Program-made: the position numbers and the translations under genes
In this document: positions 34,360 through 45,116 of the stretch, in pieces
Layout: each line of letters opens with the position of its first letter
How positions within the stretch are numbered: position 1 is the first letter of the stretch
Source of the DNA: Psilocybe azurescens
Taxonomy: Eukaryota > Basidiomycota > Agaricomycetes > Agaricales > Agrocybaceae
NCBI GenBank assembly: GCA_023853785.1
Contig: JAJIRX010000035.1
Coordinates: 1 to 49,703, forward strand
Direction of reading: 5' to 3'
DNA length: 49,703 nucleotides
Notes under the pieces: model-generated
Told to the model about the DNA's origin: nothing
Databases searched by the model: none
The model's input: only the letters and a program-made list of their open reading frames with translations

Positions 34360-37300
34360 AGATTCCTATTAGATAAACCTTTTCATTAGTTCCGAAATGT
34401 TACAACAATGTATTAGTCTTATTCACCATCTGTGGAGATTCTGCCCTCGCTGCAATTTGGGTGGGGTACTCAAACGACATGACAAAATAGAGCGGAGTGG
34501 AATGGTGCGATTAGCGCCGGAGGTAGATGGTGGTCGATAAGAAAAGCTCAAAATAGGCAACAACGTGCAGTGCATCTTTTATCGTGTAGGGAAAAAGAAC
34601 CCTCTAAAACCTGTCAGTTTAACTTTACCTACCTTGTGATCCAGCGGTTTTGGAAAGATTCAGGCCATCGAGGAACTGGAACAGTATGCATGGTGCAAGC
34701 CGAGCTCAGGACGGACTCCCGATACATTTCCCTTGGGCATTCCTTAGAGTACGATTAGCAATAAAAGAAGAAAATCTTACTGCATCGGATGATGTATCAG
34801 CTATGGCACATATATTGAGCGAAAAGGTTAGCTTTGTTAGCACAAGTAGAATGCTACTTTGCATGTACTGGATTCAACACACAAGTAAGCCTTTGGCTTA
34901 ACCAAGTTTTTCAATAATTAGTGCAAGTTCTGATGATGTCCACACATGTTGCCTCACTCTTTATACATGTAGATATTCTTGTGTAGGTTTCAGGTTGTTC
35001 TATGTAAGTGGTAGGTGTAAGGTGCTGGTTGATCTATGTAAGTTGCGGGTCTGTTGTTGGAATATGGGAATCAAACGGCACAATTCCCGTGATCCCGTGC
35101 GCTGAATGTGCAGCCACAAGTATGTAGAATTTTATATAAACTGAATTCTCCGTTATAGAGTAAATTTAGTTAGTATAAATCGTATTTACAGTATATAAGT
35201 ACAGTATTTACATTATTGTATGCTACGCGTTTACCTCCCAATCTCACAGTTTTTATCTGTTTGCTTTGGTCTTTTCAACATCTGTTTCCTTGCAGTTTTC
35301 TCCAGGTTTTCTCACAAGTTACAGCTGTGGACTTTCAAAGTACACAGTCAGTCAATGTAGTTCATCAAACTCTGACATTCCTTGGAGCAATGCAGTGTCC
35401 CCTGAGTTGGCGCCATACTAGGATGTCTATAGAGTGGACGCCTATTGTATGATATCCATCATCTCTGCTGCTCAATAATAATAAAAAGAATAACATGATA
35501 AATGGGGATATGTAGGTACATTTACAGCTGACACAGATTTTTTTGAGCTCTGCTCTGCTTTCAGGTATACCTCTGACCTGGTTCTCTCCTAGACAGACTT
35601 CGATATATGTGATGTACCCTACGGCTCACGATATATGAAGTCTGTTTTTACCATGCCCTCCGAACCATGTCATATCCGCTCTTTATCCCACGGTATTCTT
35701 TAAAACTCACTTACATACTCTTTGTGTCCACATGCATGGCGGTACCTGAGTTAGTTACACTGGCAAATTACACTTGCGTGAGGTATTCTGATACTCTTAT
35801 TTGAGATATGTAAATGTACATGAACTTGTGTAAAAAATTGGTACTTGCTTGACATGTAGAAACAAGGTCACAAATGGATTAACATACAGAAAATGGGCTA
35901 AAAGTGGATTAACATGCGAAAATCATTTCTTGCACAATATATGTTCCACTGAAAGTGAGATAAATAGTCCCGGGTAGGAACATGTTCACCTCTTTTAATG
36001 TCAACCGTTAGATGCAGTCAAAGTTCATCTTGCTGAATGCGTGTTTCAGCAAAAGGGGTCCTATGTAGTGTCGATGTGTTTAAAGATCCCATGTGAGGAA
36101 GGATTTTGGGGTAGATGAAGACAATGATAGTTTGCGAGCAAAGGAGCGAAGAGGCAGATCGGCAAGGCACAATGAGAGCGTAAGCAAACTGGGACAAATA
36201 TAGGCTTTGTAACGATGTGATGATGTACAAGGGTTGCGAGAGAGCGAACGACAAAAGATGACCAGTGGGTGAGCTGTGTTTTTGAGTTTAAGCAGATAGG
36301 CGAGAGATTGGATTAGATAGCTAAAAGATTTTGCTCAGGCAAAAGAGTGTATGTATAGCAAGAATTTATGGGTGTGAATTGTAGGTCCAAAATACGACCT
36401 AGAAACCAATGAAAGTCCCTACTTTAAATATTTTTCCTATACTAAATTTTATATGCTTGGAATATATCCAAGCTTTAGAGATGATTGGGTGGGGAATGTC
36501 CCGCCGCTCGGTAAATACATTAGCTTTGAATAACAGTGCGTTGTGTCCCTTTTTGTGGTCTTGGGTGCTGAAAGACATGTGGTTGGGCGGCTATAAATTT
36601 ATATTTGTCTTGAAGTGGTGCGGAAATGCCGGATCATGGTCGCATTTGTCTTGATTTCTGTCTTGGTATGTCAATTTCGACGCCTAAAGCCTTCTGCGTC
36701 GATGCCGTTGCTTGCCGTGATCTGTGCTGAGACAGAACGGAAGTTCTACACCACAATCAGCCGATAGTCTCTAGCTTCGCAACTTAGTTAATGTTATACA
36801 GATACATCCATGGAAGACAGCGCATTTTTACAATGGTTCGTCGTCGGATCATGTTTATGCGAGGAGGAAGGGAGAGAGCTTTAGGGTGATACTTATTGCC
36901 TCTATAATTGTCATGTTCTCAACCATGGCATTGATGACCGTGCTCTAGAGTTCTACTTTCTGATAGCTATCATACTCTTTTCCAGTTTTGACCTGACACC
37001 ACACCGCGAACACTCGAGAACCCCACTCCGCAAGAGTGAATCGGACATTCGGAGATCAATTTGAATCCAAAATAAAGACTCCCTTTGAAGCAATGACCTC
37101 ATGACATGGGTGTTCTAATTAGAGTATCATCATCTCGCACAGAGGTGTCAGTTCCTGTCCAAGAAAGGATTCAATTTTATTATTAGCGCCGTCTTACATC
37201 CCGCCAGCTGGTCCATTGCCTATTGTGTCCCAACACTTTATATACAGCATGCGTTTTGTATTCTATTTATTGTCTGGCTTCTGTTATGGAAGTAATATTC

Positions 37301-37480
37301 TTCCAAAAAAACTTTTTCTCTCTTTCTCTGTCAAGAATCATCAAATTGAAGCGCCGACGGCTCAATGCCGAAGGCGTTTATTCTCCTGGAGATACGTATC
37401 ACAGCGAACCAAAATTAGAACCAAGAGACTTTAACACTATAAAAGTTGAGATATCTGCTACGCAAAACCTCAGCACAGTC
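34360..37480. other. AT-rich gene-poor stretch with local direct repeats
   Basis: No gene is recognised. Short imperfect direct repeats occur near 34985-35048 (units with TCTATGTAAGT) and 35875-35930 (units with TGGATTAACAT). The composition suggests old repetitive or intergenic DNA. The last few hundred bases hold the promoter of the downstream secreted protein. Confidence 0.5.
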
Positions 37481-38427
37481 ATGTACTTCTCTGCTTTTCT
37501 CTTAACCGCACTGTCAATCTCTGGCTTTGTTGCAGCTACTCCTCTGGTACCAGGTTCGAGCGGAAGCCTAGCTTCTCAATGGTCGTCTGACTCACCCGTT
37601 CATTCCAGAGAGGATCTGTAAAGGAAATCAGGTCGTTACGTCTACCCAGTATATTGGTGCAGACAAGAACGTCAAGCTCGATATCATCACTTGTGAAGGC
37701 ATAGCCGACTCAGAAACAGTTGAGAACGGCGCGTTATTGCAACCTCGTCAAGCTGTGAGTGTATGCGGAGCACCCTGTGAGTATTTTTCGTATTCCTTGT
37801 ACAGATTTCATGGGTAAATCGGTGGTTGACTCGTGGTGAATCTGTCCAGGCACTACGTTCTGCCACACCCCAGCTGGTGGAGGCCCCGACCCGAATGAAT
37901 GCCATGTCATCGCAGATGCACTGCGGTTCGAAAGTCAGAGTATAGGTATGTGGTCGTTCAATCTTATTTGACAAAGAATAACTCTAACCGTGAATGCTCT
38001 TTATAGCACCTGTCTTTGAGATCGACACTGGAGTGCGTTATCGTTATTCTTATGCACTTTCATATGGCGATGTCACAATGAAACTGACTACTATTGAAAG
38101 TCCAACAACGTCGTCTCTTTGACGTTCTCCAGCTGTACATCTTTCTTCTTGAATCAAGCAACTACGGCATTGAACTATTGCCGCACCGATTTTGTACGGA
38201 ACCAACTTCTGAATCGTATGGCAAATTGACTGAAATTGCATTTTGATGGAACAGGCCAGCCTCATCGATTTCCTTGCTCCAAATTGCCAGGCTACCCAGA
38301 ATGCGCACGGCGGATTGTGTGTTGCTAATGATGGAAGGTGGTTCGTGCAGTAAGTGTATTCCACTCTAGACGGATAGTTTATTTTTATTGATAAATGATG
38401 CGCCTCTGTAGAGTTCAGCATTCCTGA
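37481..38427 (+). CDS. Secreted cysteine-rich protein, Y3-like (glycan-binding type)
   Basis: Seven exons: 37481-37553, 37609-37776, 37850-37945, 38007-38032 (26 nt), 38101-38193, 38255-38349 and 38412-38427. They sum to 567 nt, 188 aa, with no frame problem. The signal peptide is MYFSAFLLTALSISGFVAA. The mature part has ten cysteines and the conserved phrases TPAGGGPDPNECHVIADAL, NYCRTDF, NCQATQNAHGGLCVA and the C-terminal WFVQVQHS. From memory these are hallmarks of a mushroom family related to the glycan-binding protein Y3 of Coprinus; I could not run a search. It is probably extracellular. A role in glycan recognition is inference. Confidence 0.72.
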
Positions 38428-38794
38428 GCGTCTAGCCGTCGAACGATAGAGGCGTCGTTCTCAAAGATGTATGCCTTAAACATGGTGTATCAAATTAAAT
38501 AATTAGAAAAAATCAGTTGTTCAAGTCCATTGCAGATTGTATCGAACTGCCGTGCCCTATATATTCTTTGTTAGAATTCTTTGCGAATACTTTGCTCACA
38601 CCTTACGGTGGTTTTACTCGGTTATCATTGTCGGTCGTCCGGTGACCGTAAAATTCTACCAAACGAGGCAGTATGTAAATTAAACACCGGACGGCCAACA
38701 AATGCCTCGAAGAGCGAATCAGGCCCTCGAGGTGAACTAAGACATTATACGACATGAAAACAACCGTGTTTTTAGGTCAGTAAGCTTGGACATC
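38428..38794. other. Short convergent spacer
   Basis: This is the 3' flank of the Y3-like gene and of the convergent HNH gene. An imperfect inverted pair (GGTCGTCCGGTGACC / CACCGGACGGCC) lies near 38630-38697. It could be a small hairpin; nothing else is seen. Confidence 0.4.
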
Positions 38795-40049
38795 TTAACA
38801 GCGCACAAGTGCATGATATAACACATCCGAACCCCCGTCCTCCGCTAAGACTCCGACGGCTGGAAGATCACGGAGAATCTTGGCGACATACTCACCTGCA
38901 CCTGACAGGTGTGCGACTCGTGCGCATGCAGCGTGAAGGGCCACATAGCGCGGGTCAGGAAGTGGCAGTTGGTCTGGGTCGGGAGTCGTAAATTCAATTT
39001 GACGTGGCAGACCCGCAATTAAAAAAAGGTTCAACAGTTTCCAGTCTATAGTGGTGGATTGGGTCCTAGCGAATCTCAAGGATATTGAATTGTTGCAAGT
39101 TATTAATGATTCATCGCTCACGTTTTCATGTCGTTCAAACCAAATTTCTAAGTTGTCGAAAAGCAGATGGACTGAAGCATCCATGGTCATCACATTTTCA
39201 AGTCGATGCAGGCCTGGTCCATTCAGTTCTTCGATAGCCCGAAGTTGACCAAATCGAAGCAAAACTGCATGCGCAGATGCGGCATAAGAGCTCTATATAC
39301 AAACGAACATCAGATACGTCAGCCATTGGGATAAGTGAATACCGTGTCCGAATCGCCGAGATTTTCATTGGTCGAACGGTCGAAAATGTGTGCCAGGTGG
39401 GTTGCTGTCCCCATATCGCCCTCTTTGCCTGAATCAGATCGTCCATAAAGGCACCATAGTCGATTCTTTTGGAAACGACGCAGCGATAACCATCACGTTG
39501 CAGGGCCTGGGAAAAACTGAGCCATGAATAAAGTAAGAAGCGTTATATGTCGACGCACTTTCGTCTTGGCCTCCATGTGGCTGTTGGGTGTGTCAACCAA
39601 CAAATGTTTCAATTCGTCTTTCTGTAGGTCAAACGACGGCACAGAAGGATGGCTACGAGGGTTGGAGTACAGCCCTTGTTTCTGCGAACTGGGATTTAGG
39701 AATTGTATTGTTAGGAGAGCTTGTAAGGCTCAGATAAATTTGACTTACAAATGCGGAGTAGATGATCATTGTAAATTTGCGCAAGTTGTTGAAGTTCGAT
39801 ATCGGTCGTGCACCGAAAAACCTCCCGAGCGAAATCCTCGCGGCCATTATCCGTCGGTGCCTCAAGTAACATATACCCCAGAAATCGCGCGCAGATCAAG
39901 ACCTCAAGTCGGACATCGGCCGACTTGGCAACTTAGTTGTGGCGCGTCTCGAGATCAAGACATTTCGCGTACGCAGAGTGTGTAATGGACTGGGTATCTG
40001 GATGGTATGGATTGGGACGTGGAAGAGGCTGAGGTGGGCTATGCGGCAT
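38795..40049 (-). CDS. HNH-type nuclease-domain protein of mushroom fungi, frame broken
   Basis: The C-terminal half matches a common agaric family with an HNH_2-like core: QRDGYRCVVSK, then HLAHIFDRSTN, then AAIEELNGPG-type sequence (AIEELNGPGLHRLENVMTM), ending in PDPRYVALHAACARVAHLSG. Exons run from an ATG at 40049 (MPHSPPQPLPRPNPYH), with introns near 39690-39750 and 39290-39340. The frame needs at least three one-base corrections (near 39450, 39512-39516 and 39659-39661). An in-frame TAA lies at about 39933-39935. Whether it is an active nuclease is unknown, as these proteins are uncharacterised. More breaks than in the housekeeping genes suggest it may be a real pseudogene. Confidence 0.62.
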
Positions 40050-40507
40050 TGTAGAGCGATTGAATTGTGTAACAAGGTAGAAGGGTAAAAATCGAGACGG
40101 TTGTGGGAAATTGCAAAATTAAATAGGCTCTCGTGAGAATATTTCCGTTCCGTTCCTGCCCTTTAACGTCCATGAGCCCTCCAACGTTGTCTGTGGTGGC
40201 ACATCCCTCTTAGCGGTCTGCTCCAAAATTCATCCAAAGTCTCTCAAAATCTGGCGACAAATTTTGAATCGTATCCAGGGACTCAGTGTCTGCCTATCTG
40301 CCACCTGTTCTGTGAGCGACGCTATTCAAGGCTTTATCCTGGTGAAGTACTATTGTGCTTGAATTGTGGATATCTGAACTATTGAAAATGTCTATGGTAC
40401 AAATGATGTGCGTGTCGACTATGTGCTATGGATCCGTTAACTTGTTGGCATTATACTCTCCTGGTCTGTCTTTGTGGACGTTGGAATCATGTGCTGGGCG
40501 TTTGTGA
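40050..40507. other. Spacer between the HNH gene and the DUF6699-like gene
   Basis: No gene or recognisable element is seen. It holds the HNH-gene promoter and the 3' end of the next minus-strand gene. Confidence 0.4.
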
Positions 40508-41499
40508 TCACCAATAACTCCCGCGGCCTGTCTTCAGGATCCATACATTATCTTCGGTGGCACTCTGGTACAGCCCAGTCCATCGAGTCATTCCTTTCAT
40601 ATGGTCCCTGATGATGCTGACGACTTGCTCTTCTTTCAGTTCTACCTGTCGTTGCCGACTTCCGTCCCACCACGCAGAGGTGGAGGGTGTCGAGTTGTAG
40701 AAGCGGGTGTAGCTCTGTAGGTGTGTTAGACCCCTACTCCGAAGAGCTTCCGATCGCACGGCGCCATACACGGCCAGCAACACGTCTCTGACTGTGACCA
40801 CCGTACTGTTCGTCTCTCTACCACTCATGACGGAGATTGCACCGCAAGGCAAGGCTGCGACCTGTACCCGAATGTTTATAGGTCCTACTACTGCAGGCGC
40901 CGATGCTGGTACGTCGAAAATGTTTTCAAAAGCATTGTGTACGTTCGACGGGATGGCTGCACGGGCCCGAGCTCCGCTGGGTCGACACGAGAGATCCCAG
41001 TCAATTTCCGGATGTTCCCAGTTGGAGGCGAGGATCTTATTTAATGAAAAGTAAATCTGCGTTAATTCTGGGAGGGGGATCGTTCTATTGAGAATGAGGG
41101 GAGGCGGGCGGTCGACGAGAGGCAGCACGACAGAGTCTTGTCCAAGCATGTCTAACGGAATGCTTTGATGGTGAGTGCCAACTGCTGCTTGAGGGTGTGT
41201 CGAGTCAATTCTATGACCCTGGCTGGAGTATGAGGCATTCTGGGCTGGCATCTTGGCTTTGGTATGTAGAAGCTATGGCGATGAGCAGGATGGCCACGAC
41301 CAGGTAAGTCGCGTCTTAGCATTGTCGGAAGTGAGGTTCTCACCTTTTGCTTGCTGGTGTCGATGGCTTGTACTGCCGTGGGGTGACTAGGATGCTCCAG
41401 TTCAAGATATTGGGATGTTGGGTGGGTGCAAATAACTACGTCTAGGAAGGGGAGGCGGAATGAAGTTGTGTTTTGTTGAGCAAGTCTATTTGTGCTCAC
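40508..41499 (-). CDS. DUF6699-like fungal protein
   Basis: The main exon 40508-41251 encodes 247 residues ending RWTGLYQSATEDNVWILKTG. It contains IDWDLSCRP, then PINIRV and VVTVRDVLLAVYGAVR about 50 residues further on. That order (W-D-L-S, a strand, then a T-V-x-D-V-L-x-x-[IV]Y helix) is how I recall the mushroom DUF6699 family. A likely first exon lies at 41346-41499 (MSTNRLAQQNTT onward); it joins in phase through a GTGAGA...CCAAG intron, giving about 298 residues. The function of the family is unknown. A further upstream frame at 41496-41729 abuts it and may belong to it. Confidence 0.6.
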
Positions 41500-41549
41500 T
41501 CGGGCACTTCCACGGATTGACCATCATGTCCCAGTAGTGTTTCTAGAGG

Positions 41550-41933
41550 GCGAGCCGCTTGCAAGCCTAACTCAATATCATACATTGCAGGGTCCTTTAC
41601 AGAGCTTGCTTGCTGGTTCGTTTGTAAGTGGCGGACGTTGCTGACAGTCCTTTGTACTTTGTTGCAGGTAAGAAACATATCAGGTGCAGTCTGGAGAGCT
41701 AGTTCATCTACTTTGGTTCCTGTGTCCACGCTCTAAATCTTCGATGCGGTGTACAAACCAGCTCAATATTAGACACTTTACAGGGGTCCCATATGCAGCT
41801 CGCTCGCTCGGCAGTGGGGAGACCGATGATCCCGTGTATTTTTGTGCAGTTGAAAAAATTCAAGCAAAATCCGACGAACTGGTTCATCTGTGAAACTTTT
41901 TTTTGTGTTCACGCTCTCGTGAAGGCTGTGCGA
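41550..41933. repeat. Local tandem duplication, unit about 200 bp
   Basis: Block 41560-41733 resembles 41757-41933. Both contain C-(A)GCTCAATAT-A-ACA-T-T-CAGGG-TCC, GAGCTTGCTTGC / CAGCTCGCTCGC, and further on GTTCATCT...GTGTcCACGCTCT. The alignment was made by eye, with several gaps. Confidence 0.5.
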
Positions 41934-43615
41934 AGTCTGCATGACTGTTGCTCCTTCGTCACCGTCATCCTAATGCGGGGCGCGTATCCCTCATCAGTGG
42001 CTTTTAGGTCCTCGAGGCACGCGTGGGGATGTACTGAGTCTTCTTTGAATTATGTAAATACCCTGGATCACCACGAAATAATTTAAAAGTGATGAGCGAT
42101 ACGAGCCGCTTTTAGCTTTATTATAGCAAATGGGGAGTAGAAAAGCAGGTCATTGTACGGCAGCTGGTACATCATACGAAGCACTCTATCTCAGATAACG
42201 TATATCTATGCGTGAAGGTCGGTGGGATCCGTAACAGCTTTCCAAGTATATCAGAGTGAACAATGTCTTGTGCCCACTTTTAGTATCCGTGGTTATGTAA
42301 TTTGATGGCCTTTCCCTCCTAGTCAGTCAACATTACATGGCCTTGTTCTCAACAGATAGAATAAATCTCTGAAATCAAAAGAGAGGATTCTGTGCTTCTA
42401 TAGATTACAACTTCAGATTTATGTATAAAGGCATCCATTATTGGTGGTACACAAATTAGTCAACTTCCACACTTTAGTGCTAAGTTTAGAAGAATAGAAC
42501 ATTTCAATTGTTGTATTTAATCCAGGTAATTCATGAATAATATGTTTGAGACTATGAAAAGTACATTCACTCATTTTTTAGGCAGCAGAAAGACTTCTGA
42601 GCACGAGTATTGCGATACAGATTTGATCACCAATTTGAATTGAATTTAGATAATCAGAACTAAGCATCTTGCAAAGTTTATATGGAATAAATCTCTTCCA
42701 AAATTCAGAAATGTATTAATTGGAAACACCGAATTAAAAATTAAAAACTCAGGTGTCTTTGGCCGTCTTAGTTCTTGAGAAAGAAGTTGTTTACGCTCGA
42801 CCACTACCAGAAATTGTGATTGCATGATCGCGGATACTAAAAGTCGGCCCGAGTGATGTCCGCGCCTTAGTCTCCTTCAGTGGTCGTAAGGTCGCCCGAT
42901 CAGATTACTGCTACACCTCCGCGTAGAATATTTAGACGCATAGATCTGAGATTGATTAAGAGGCATCACCTACTCGCGTTTAGTTTCCGATCGTGCGTCG
43001 TTAACCAACAAACGTGATACCTTGCCCGTCGGTCCGACCTCCAGAATGATGAGCTGATCTGAACCGATTCGACATGCTCAAACTTTTGACAGCATCAGGC
43101 GCCTAATGAGGGTGGGCGTGGTGGGTAATTTAACCTTGTATATTATCCACAATCTTGCCAGCTTGGGGGCTTCGCTGTATCTTGGGTTGCCAGCGTTTTA
43201 CATTTCTAGTTTTAGGTGGTCTAGCTGGTTCTGTTGCGTTATCACTGAGCTCACGCTAACATTTAGTTAGAACCTTAATTACATTGCGACTGAGAAAAGT
43301 CGTTAATCTACTCGGGATTGCGACCGAGATTTGAAAAACGTGGAAAACAGAGCGACGTTGTTGTAGTACTGTATCAAATTCTATAGTTTATAATTGTTTA
43401 AATTGTCCATTGGCAACGAGAAATTCTTAGAGGCTCTTGAATCAAACACTCGAGCGCCCTTCTCTCACTGCTGGCGCCGACTCGCGAAAAATGCAACAAT
43501 TTGACAGTAAAAACACAGAGCATACAAATCAAAGATATTTACCGAACAAGGAAGCTTCAGCGCCCGTAATGGGATCTTTTCTTCCTCCTGCAACAACGAT
43601 AAAGTGCAAAACAAA
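41934..43615. other. AT-rich intergenic stretch
   Basis: No gene, RNA or mobile element is recognised. Long AT-rich runs fill 42280-42760. Confidence 0.5.
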
Positions 43616-44230
43616 TCAAAGCTGTAGAGAAAAGACGCCAACGACTAAACCAGTCGCTGTGTTAGCTGTCCATATCTTCCGGGAAGGAAATTCAACAAAT
43701 AGAGGCGCTTTACTTCCGATGGTCTGATTGAAACATTGAAGACCCGGAAAATCAGGCAAATCGGTCTCGGGCGCTCCCGGTGCACTGTATGTCGCGTTGT
43801 TGATGTACCCATCCGATGTAAGAGCAATACTACTTGATCGATAGTACTGCACTACGCTTTCGGGAAGAGGACTGCCGCTGTATGCCTCTATATTCGCCGT
43901 CGAGTTAGAAATAAACGGTTCCGAAAGGAAGAACGTGCAGCTGGAAGCAATAGCCTCGGCCAGACGCCTGATTGTGAAATCATCTGAGACGATGGTGAAG
44001 TTCGTGGAGCCAGAAGAGAAGATTGAAATCATTATAGGTCCACCCACACGGTCTGGGTTGGTCGCATTCCCATACTAATACTAATAGTTAGCTCAATATC
44101 TAACAGGTATCGGCGCTCTGCATTCTTACTTTGTCCTCGACATTCAAGTATGCAGCGTTCGCCGAGCCTCCGCCAACAGTGCCTGGCCAGGAGATTGGCC
44201 AAAAATGAATGGGTGCTCAGAGGTTCCTGG
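43616..44230 (-). CDS. Conserved mushroom protein, probably secreted (5' end unresolved)
   Basis: The last exon (about 44078 to 43616) reads YGNATNPDRVGGPIMISIFS, then SCTFFLSEPFISNSTANIEA and ESVVQYYRSSSIALTSDGYI, with many N-x-S/T sites. Upstream, through a GTAAGA...ATTAG intron, an exon gives WPISWPGTVGGGSANAAYLN, which joins in frame. The phrase ESVVQYYRaSS-ALT-DGY recurs in uncharacterised agaric proteins as I remember them. The first exon or exons with a signal peptide were not found. Function is unknown. The C-terminal end, beyond FVEFPSRKIW, is hydrophobic (TATGLVVGVFSLQL). Confidence 0.5.
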
Positions 44231-44304
44231 CTTCCGATCCGCATCGTATCCGCTATCAAATCTTCTATAACGGATGAAATATCAATACGATAATCTTTAT
44301 GCAA

Positions 44305-45116
44305 TTCAGTAAGCTTAAGAAAGTGGTTACATACCTCGTTCCAAATATCTGTGAACGATCACCGTACTGTTTCTTCTTTTTATTTCTATTATTTACAGCG
44401 CGACGTTGAAAATTGTGGAGTAGTGGAAGATGCATCTAGTGTGGTGGAAGAATCTAACGTGTTCTTCGAACAAACATCTTGAAGATGGCCGTGCTTTTAA
44501 GTCAAAATCGAAAGCCACTGCGAAAATGAGGCTGTGTGAATCTTTAAGTTCATTAGAACAATATAAAAGCTGGACCATCCAAATACAGTGCGATGCACAG
44601 CGGGCCGTTGAATCAAAGTGGGAGAATACTACAGACCTTACACCAACAAATAACAGGAGCTTCAAATTTTCTCACAGCCGTAGCTATGCAATTCGTCATG
44701 GAGTCATCGCCTCTCGAGTCCTGAACCAGTTCCATAGTTGGTCATAGATGTGTGGAACAATTGGGACATCGGGATGGTCAAGCCATGGCCCAATCATGGT
44801 CAGAGATCTCCGGAAATGGACAGCTTGGTGATAGTTGTGCCGAGCTCGGCCAAATTAAATTCCCACGATGTCTAAGTGATGTCTGCACATATACAGTTTT
44901 AGGACAATGATTAACGAGAGCCGAGTCCGTTAAACTTTGAAAACCAATCGAAGTAGCCAATTAAAGTCCAATCTCGACACAAGAATTTACGAAAGAAATC
45001 CAAACAATTCAGTGCTGACAAGCGTTTCAAGCCTCCTGTCGTATACGATAACTACTGCGACTGCGAAGATCATCATCTCGAAAATAAGTTCAAAATCCAT
45101 AAAAATTATCCCTCCC
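44305..45116. other. Spacer, no gene recognised
   Basis: The frame at 44430-44747 (+) is the longest and shows no family resemblance. Part of this stretch must be the 3' UTR of the DHTKD1-type gene. Confidence 0.45.
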
